Origin: Diogma glabrata
Lineage: Eukaryota; Arthropoda; Insecta; Diptera; Cylindrotomidae
Assembly: GCA_963693315.1 (NCBI GenBank)
Contig: OY856186.1
Location: forward strand, 84,445,496 to 84,509,495
Direction of reading: 5' to 3'
DNA length: 64,000 nt
The notes beneath the pieces were generated by a model. That model made no database searches, was not told the origin of the DNA, and saw nothing but the letters and a program-made list of their open reading frames with translations. This document shows positions 59,328-64,000 of this stretch, piece after piece (within the stretch, counting starts at the first letter, position 1; every line of letters begins with the position of its first letter). Both the position numbers and the translations under genes were made by a program.

Positions 59328-59527
<200 letters not shown>

Positions 59528-62500
59528 TTTTTTGTTTTTTTGTTTTTTCGTCTCCGCTTATCATATATAGTCGTTTGGCACAAAAATTTTTTCCAAAATT
59601 TCGAGATGAAGCCCATTGCAATAGGTAGATTTTTATATGAAATCTACCTAAAAAGTAGCATTGTTAGCAAATAATTTTAATTGTACGAAAATACCTGTAC
59701 GAAAATACTTGTAAATACTTGAAATTTTGAATTTCGAAGCATGTAGTAAAGATAATTTTAAATAAAATTGATTTATTAAAAATATTTTAAGTTAATTTGA
59801 TTTTACAATTAAAAACAAAAAATATAAATAAAACATAAGATTTTTTTTTAAAATTACTCACATCAATTAATCAGCAAATTACTTTTAAATTATTAGTTGG
59901 CATCAACACAATAAAATAACCGTATAACATCCATATCACCATAATTAGCATGTACAATTACGATACCACTTTGTTGAAATGAAAACTGTTCAGCTGAACG
60001 GAAGTAGGTGAATCTGGAGTTAAATGTTGTAAACCAGAAAAATCGATTAAATCCAAATACATATTTAAATATTATATTCCAAAATAATTTCTTCTATGAT
60101 CCAAAGCTTGATGTAAAATTCAATGAATAATGAATGTCTTTTAGGTTTAATTCTTTATTGTTTTAGTAGGTACGCTGTACTATGAATTATAAATAATATG
60201 ATGCTAGCTGACTTTTTCGTTTTGTGTAACGTTATGGAAGATGTTGAAAGGTTTTTTATAGTTTGTTAAGCCTACCAAACGATTTTTCAGTTTGATGAGA
60301 ATCAGTTATTCTAATTTAACTGTTTGTTGCGTTCCAATAGTCGATTAAAATTATTGTGTTGAATCGACAAAGTGTAAGCACGTGAGTAATGAGTTTTCAA
60401 TTTTTTGCTATACATACGGAAATTCTAGAACATTTTTTGTTTGTAGGTAAATTTATTGAATCAATTATAAAACACGCCACTATTTTCTCCTGATGGCGTG
60501 GGCGCTAGATGATTTTATATATAACTTGCAGCAACTGGAAACACTTCACTTACACTTATTTTTACTTTTTAGTTTTAACAAAATAAAAGAAATAATTATT
60601 TTATGCGACAAGTCTTCAGCAAAAGCTGATATTAATTAATTTTATTGAAGTGAAACTTCTTTATCGGCGTATGAGAGAAATTTTAAGCAGTATAAAATTT
60701 AAAAAAATCGTCACGATTTTCGGTTACGTTGTTTTTTTATAAATTTTAATTTTATTTTTATTAACAGAGCATGCACAATGAAAATACTTTTACTCATGAA
60801 AGTTTGTATGCATGTTTATTTAGAGAAAAAAAAATTTATTTTTGAAATACTTTTTCCTCAATGAAAAAGTTAAAAATTTCTTAACTTTTTCCTCATAATT
60901 AGTAGAGAATTGAGCTACCTATATTTTAAAGCATTGTATTTCTTTTAAAAAATAATAGTAAAAAGTTGCTCAAATCTCATGAGGAAAAACCTCATACATT
61001 GTGCATGCACCGTTATTTATTTAGTATTGTACTAAATGTTATATGGATGTGTCGGTTGTAGATGGTGGTCATTGTGGTCATGGTGGCCATGGTGGTCATG
61101 GTAGTCATGGTGGTAATAGTGGTCATGGTGGTCATAGTGGTAATGGTCTTAACGGTGATCACGGTGGTCAACCGGTCATGGAGGTCATGGTGGTCATGGT
61201 GGTCACGGTGGTCACGCTTGTCATGGTGGTCATGGTGTTCATTGTGGTCATGGTGGTCATGATGGTCATGGTGGTAATAGTGGTCATGGTGGTCATGGTG
61301 GTCATGGTGGTCATGGTGGTCATGGTGGTCATGGTGGTCATGGTGTTCACGGTGGTCATAATGGTCATGTTGGTCATGGCGGTCATGGTGGTCATGGTAG
61401 TCATAGTAGTCATGGTGGTTATGGTGGTCACATTGGTCATGGTGGTCATGGTGTTCATGGTGGTCATGGTGTTCACGGTGGTCATGGTGGTTATGATGGT
61501 CACGGTGGTCACGGTGGTCATGGTGGTTATGGTGGTCACGGAGGTCATGGTGGTCAAGGTGGTCATGATGGTCATGGTTTTCACGGTGGTCATGTTGGTC
61601 ATGGCGGTCATGGTGGTCGTGGTGGTCAAGGTGGTCATGTTGGTCATGGTGGTAATGTGGTCACGGTGGTCATGGTGAATTGGAGAGTATCAGAGATAAG
61701 TACGAAGATATATATTCACCAAACAATTGGTTATCAATAATCGGCGTTTATTTTCCTAAGCCTTATCTACCCAATTTCTCTGAAGTTCTAAATAGTACAA
61801 AAATGATATGTCATAAAGAAGTTTCACTTCTTACCTGTGTACTCTGGTACACACACTACTTTTTTTTATTTAATTTTCATAGGACAATAATTATATGTAC
61901 AAAATCTGTAATACATATACATTAGGCATGACCAGAAATGTATGAACAATTTTCAAACCATCTTTTTCTTCGCTCCCACCGGCTAATTATGTTCCATTTG
62001 ACTCGAATATGAGCTATATCAAGTTTTATTGAAATCGGAAAATAATTACCCACCGCGCAGTGGCGTCGAAGATAAGAAAATTAGCAGAATAATAGGATTT
62101 TTTATTTTTATCAAATATAATTATCTTAAAACATAATATATCTCATAATTTCAATTTTTTTTATTAAAAGCTAATTAATTAACGATTCTAACGAGCCTAA
62201 GTATGTAGAAATCGATCTTAGAAAAGCGATTTATCTTAATTTTTCTTCTTACATATACGAAAATTCACTAATTCATAATAATCTTTTTTCAAAGAAAAAA
62301 ATTAATTTTTATGGTTAAATTTATAATAATTTTTCATTCAAAAGCAACATTTTTCCAAAAGAAATCAATAAATTAAATTAGATTTATTGTATGATGGGTA
62401 TTTGCATCTGTAGTTTTCGACCACCTGAATGGTGTATTGTGTACCTACCTCGTCTTTAGTTAGAATGCTGTTGTATTCCGTGTCATCAACTTAACACCGA

Positions 62501-63005
62501 GTTCGGCGGTATCATTAACAACATGCAAACTTTGGCAAAACAACGTGGCTTTGACGAAATCCTCATTCCGATGGGTCATGTAGCAAAAAATCAATACAAA
62601 TTCTAAATCGATTAAAAAAACTCTGAGTTTTTTCTGTGGCGAAATCACTAATGTTCTTATTAGCAAAAAATTGCATATGTTTGACTGCGTCAAAATCTTT
62701 TTTGCGAGTTTGGGGTGCGATGGGGATGTGTCGTGCTGGGACCTCAAGGTTTTGAACCATTTTTCGTTTTTCATCAAACGAAATCTCTGGGTCGAAAAAA
62801 GCCAAGCCAATATTTGCCTCCGTTAAATAGTGAAGATTATAACAAATTTTGCTCAACATTTCTTCTGAAACTCTTTGGTCAATTTTGATGAAATCCAAAT
62901 CCTGATATGCGGCTGCTGTTCCATCTATGCATTTGAACCAAATTTTTACATACAACATAATCAGAAAAATGCAAACGTCTCGAAAAAATGCAAACGGCGT
63001 GACTT
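59528..63005. repeat. 3.47-kb duplicated segment, copy 2
   Basis: Near-identical to 55391-58858. This copy continues past the point where copy 1 meets the gap and shows the whole transposon. The first 1.5 kb is AT-rich DNA without a gene, with GAAGTGAAACTTCTTTATCG near 60647. Confidence 0.95.
61059..61673 (+). repeat. Minisatellite (GGTGGTCAT)n, copy C
   Basis: Same as copy B, differing by only a few substitutions (for example GGTCACGGAGGTCAT near 61535). It has the same length as copy B. Had two tandem repeats evolved independently for long, their copy number would be expected to differ. Confidence 0.95.
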
Positions 63006-63975
63006 GTCGGACCTGGGCGTTTGAATTTGTAATTCTCAACGGTTTCGCCAAGAAAAATCAATGTCACTTCCAAAAATTCTTTATATTCGCTGCGTGGGTG
63101 TGATTTTTCCAACTCTTCATGACAAAAAATTACTAGAGCTTCTCACGAGTGTTTTGGAATTTTGTTTCCCAGTTTTTTGTCCGATATTCCATTTTTGAAC
63201 ATTGTTGGATTAATTTTACCATCGTCCCATGCCTTCTGAAATTTGTTGAACAGATAAACATCGGGTGCTGTGGTCTTTCCAAATTTGAGATCATAAACAG
63301 CCCGTAGTTTAATCTCCTGTATGTGATGACGACATGGGAATCAAATCAAGTTGTGGCCAATCTTTTTTTCCACCTTTTTCTGGTCCAGCGTTACTTGATG
63401 TCGTGTCGTAACACATGGCTTCGACTTTATCAGTAAGATCCCATTCTTCAAGGCATTCATATATCGCATTCGCAATCGATAAGCCGCTCTGTTCTTTGCA
63501 TTATGGAACCGTTAATAACTTCTCAATATTACCAACTGTTACTACGGTTGGCAAACGATCTACTTTACCATGTCCAGTTAATTCTGCTAGCAATGTATCC
63601 TAAAAATAAAAATTTGTGTTACTCAAACAAAGTCTAAATCTAACATAAAAATTTATTTTTTCTGAATTTTCCAGGAAATTTTTTTTTTTGGATTTAAGAA
63701 GAAGAAATTCGATAAAAACGCTTTCCTAAGATCAATTTCTACATACTTAGGCTCGTTAGAATCGTAAAGTAATTAGCTTTTAATAAAAATTATGATATTA
63801 TGAGATATATTATGTTTTAAGATGATTATACCTGATAAACATAAAAAATCATATTATTCTGCTAATTTTCTTATCTTCGACGCCACTGCGCGGTGGGTAA
63901 TTATTTTCCGATTTCAGTAAAACTGCATGCACTTCATTTTCGAGTCAAAAGGAACATAATTAGTCGGTGGGAGTG
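61968..63975 (-). mobile_element. DNA transposon with about 320-bp terminal inverted repeats
   Basis: CTCCCACCGGCTAATTATGT near 61975 is mirrored by TTAGTCGGTGGGAG near 63960. The match continues inwards through ACCCACCGCGCAGTGGCGTC, AACATAATATATCTCATAAT and AACGAGCCTAAGTATGTAGA to about 62270 and 63690. Between the arms lies the transposase-like gene on the minus strand. Copy 1 has the left arm (about 57853-58190) but its right part falls in the gap. Confidence 0.75.
62459..63610 (-). pseudogene. Transposase-like gene, unclassified arthropod family
   Basis: Minus-strand pieces in order: DTLLAELTGHGKVDRLPTVV, then IANAIYECLEEWDLTDKVEA, then MCYDTTSSNAG (about 63383-63415). Next CRHHIQEIKLRAVYDLKFGK (about 63300), then VYLFNKFQKAWDDGKI, SEYKEFLEVTLIFLGETV (about 63085) and LSKICYNLHYLTEANIGLAF. 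The (C/F)DTT-x-SN-x-G and CRHHI-x-E motifs recur in uncharacterised, repeat-derived arthropod and cnidarian proteins. I recognise the family by these motifs but cannot name its superfamily. The Asp of DTT is a candidate catalytic residue. In-frame stops (for example after LLTVP near 63504) and frame changes show it is inactive. Its place between long inverted repeats supports a transposase role. Confidence 0.65.
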
Positions 63976-64000
63976 ATGAAAATAACAACTTCATAAGTTA

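Overview
This window looks like intergenic or intronic DNA from a repeat-rich, AT-rich arthropod, most likely an insect. The evidence is the style of its retrotransposons and satellites and one exon of an animal neurotransmitter receptor with consensus splice sites. I found no rRNA, tRNA gene, CRISPR array or bacterial-type operon. Only one piece of ordinary host gene is supported: a 44-codon plus-strand exon (25346-25477) of a metabotropic glutamate receptor-like gene. I did not recognise its neighbouring exons, so part of the window may lie in that gene's introns.

The centrepiece is a full-length LTR retroelement (32348-44360) of Ty3/gypsy type. It has about 1.45 kb LTRs, an ACCT target duplication and a tRNA-Lys-like primer site. 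Its 5' leader carries a degenerate AT-rich tandem repeat. A RING-H2 finger ORF lies in frame with Gag, separated from it by one stop codon. After Gag come two zinc knuckles and a textbook -1 frameshift signal (T TTA AAC plus a 9-bp hairpin). Then follow protease, reverse transcriptase, RNase H and integrase, broken by five lesions counting the one in Gag. Last is an uninterrupted 708-residue envelope ORF. The Env is laid out like a small bunyaviral Gn-Gc precursor, not like the baculovirus-F-type Env usual for insect errantiviruses. The RING-Gag plus Gn/Gc-like Env combination is the best candidate for an undescribed system. The element sits inside the endonuclease region of a decayed minus-strand LINE.

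From 1 to 32 kb the window is a patchwork of old mobile DNA. It holds LINE fragments, foldback elements (1167-1678, 5699-8148, 21684-22206) and a 288-bp satellite (14690-16375) whose relatives recur at 3340-4160 and 30840-31330. It also holds a 550-bp array (16600-19620) that contains tRNA-like pol III boxes and reverses direction near 18915, a 9-bp GGTGGTCAT minisatellite, and an old LTR-type relic around 26124-28560 carrying a nested MITE-like insertion.

From 44.4 to 64 kb come more LINE fragments, two foldback systems and a self-inverted mariner-type element (52318-52890). Next is a 1.4 kb near-perfect palindrome bounded on both sides by long (TA)n tracts. The end of the window holds a 3.47 kb sequence present twice in tandem around an assembly gap. 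Its second copy contains a decayed transposase-like gene flanked by inverted repeats of roughly 320 bp.
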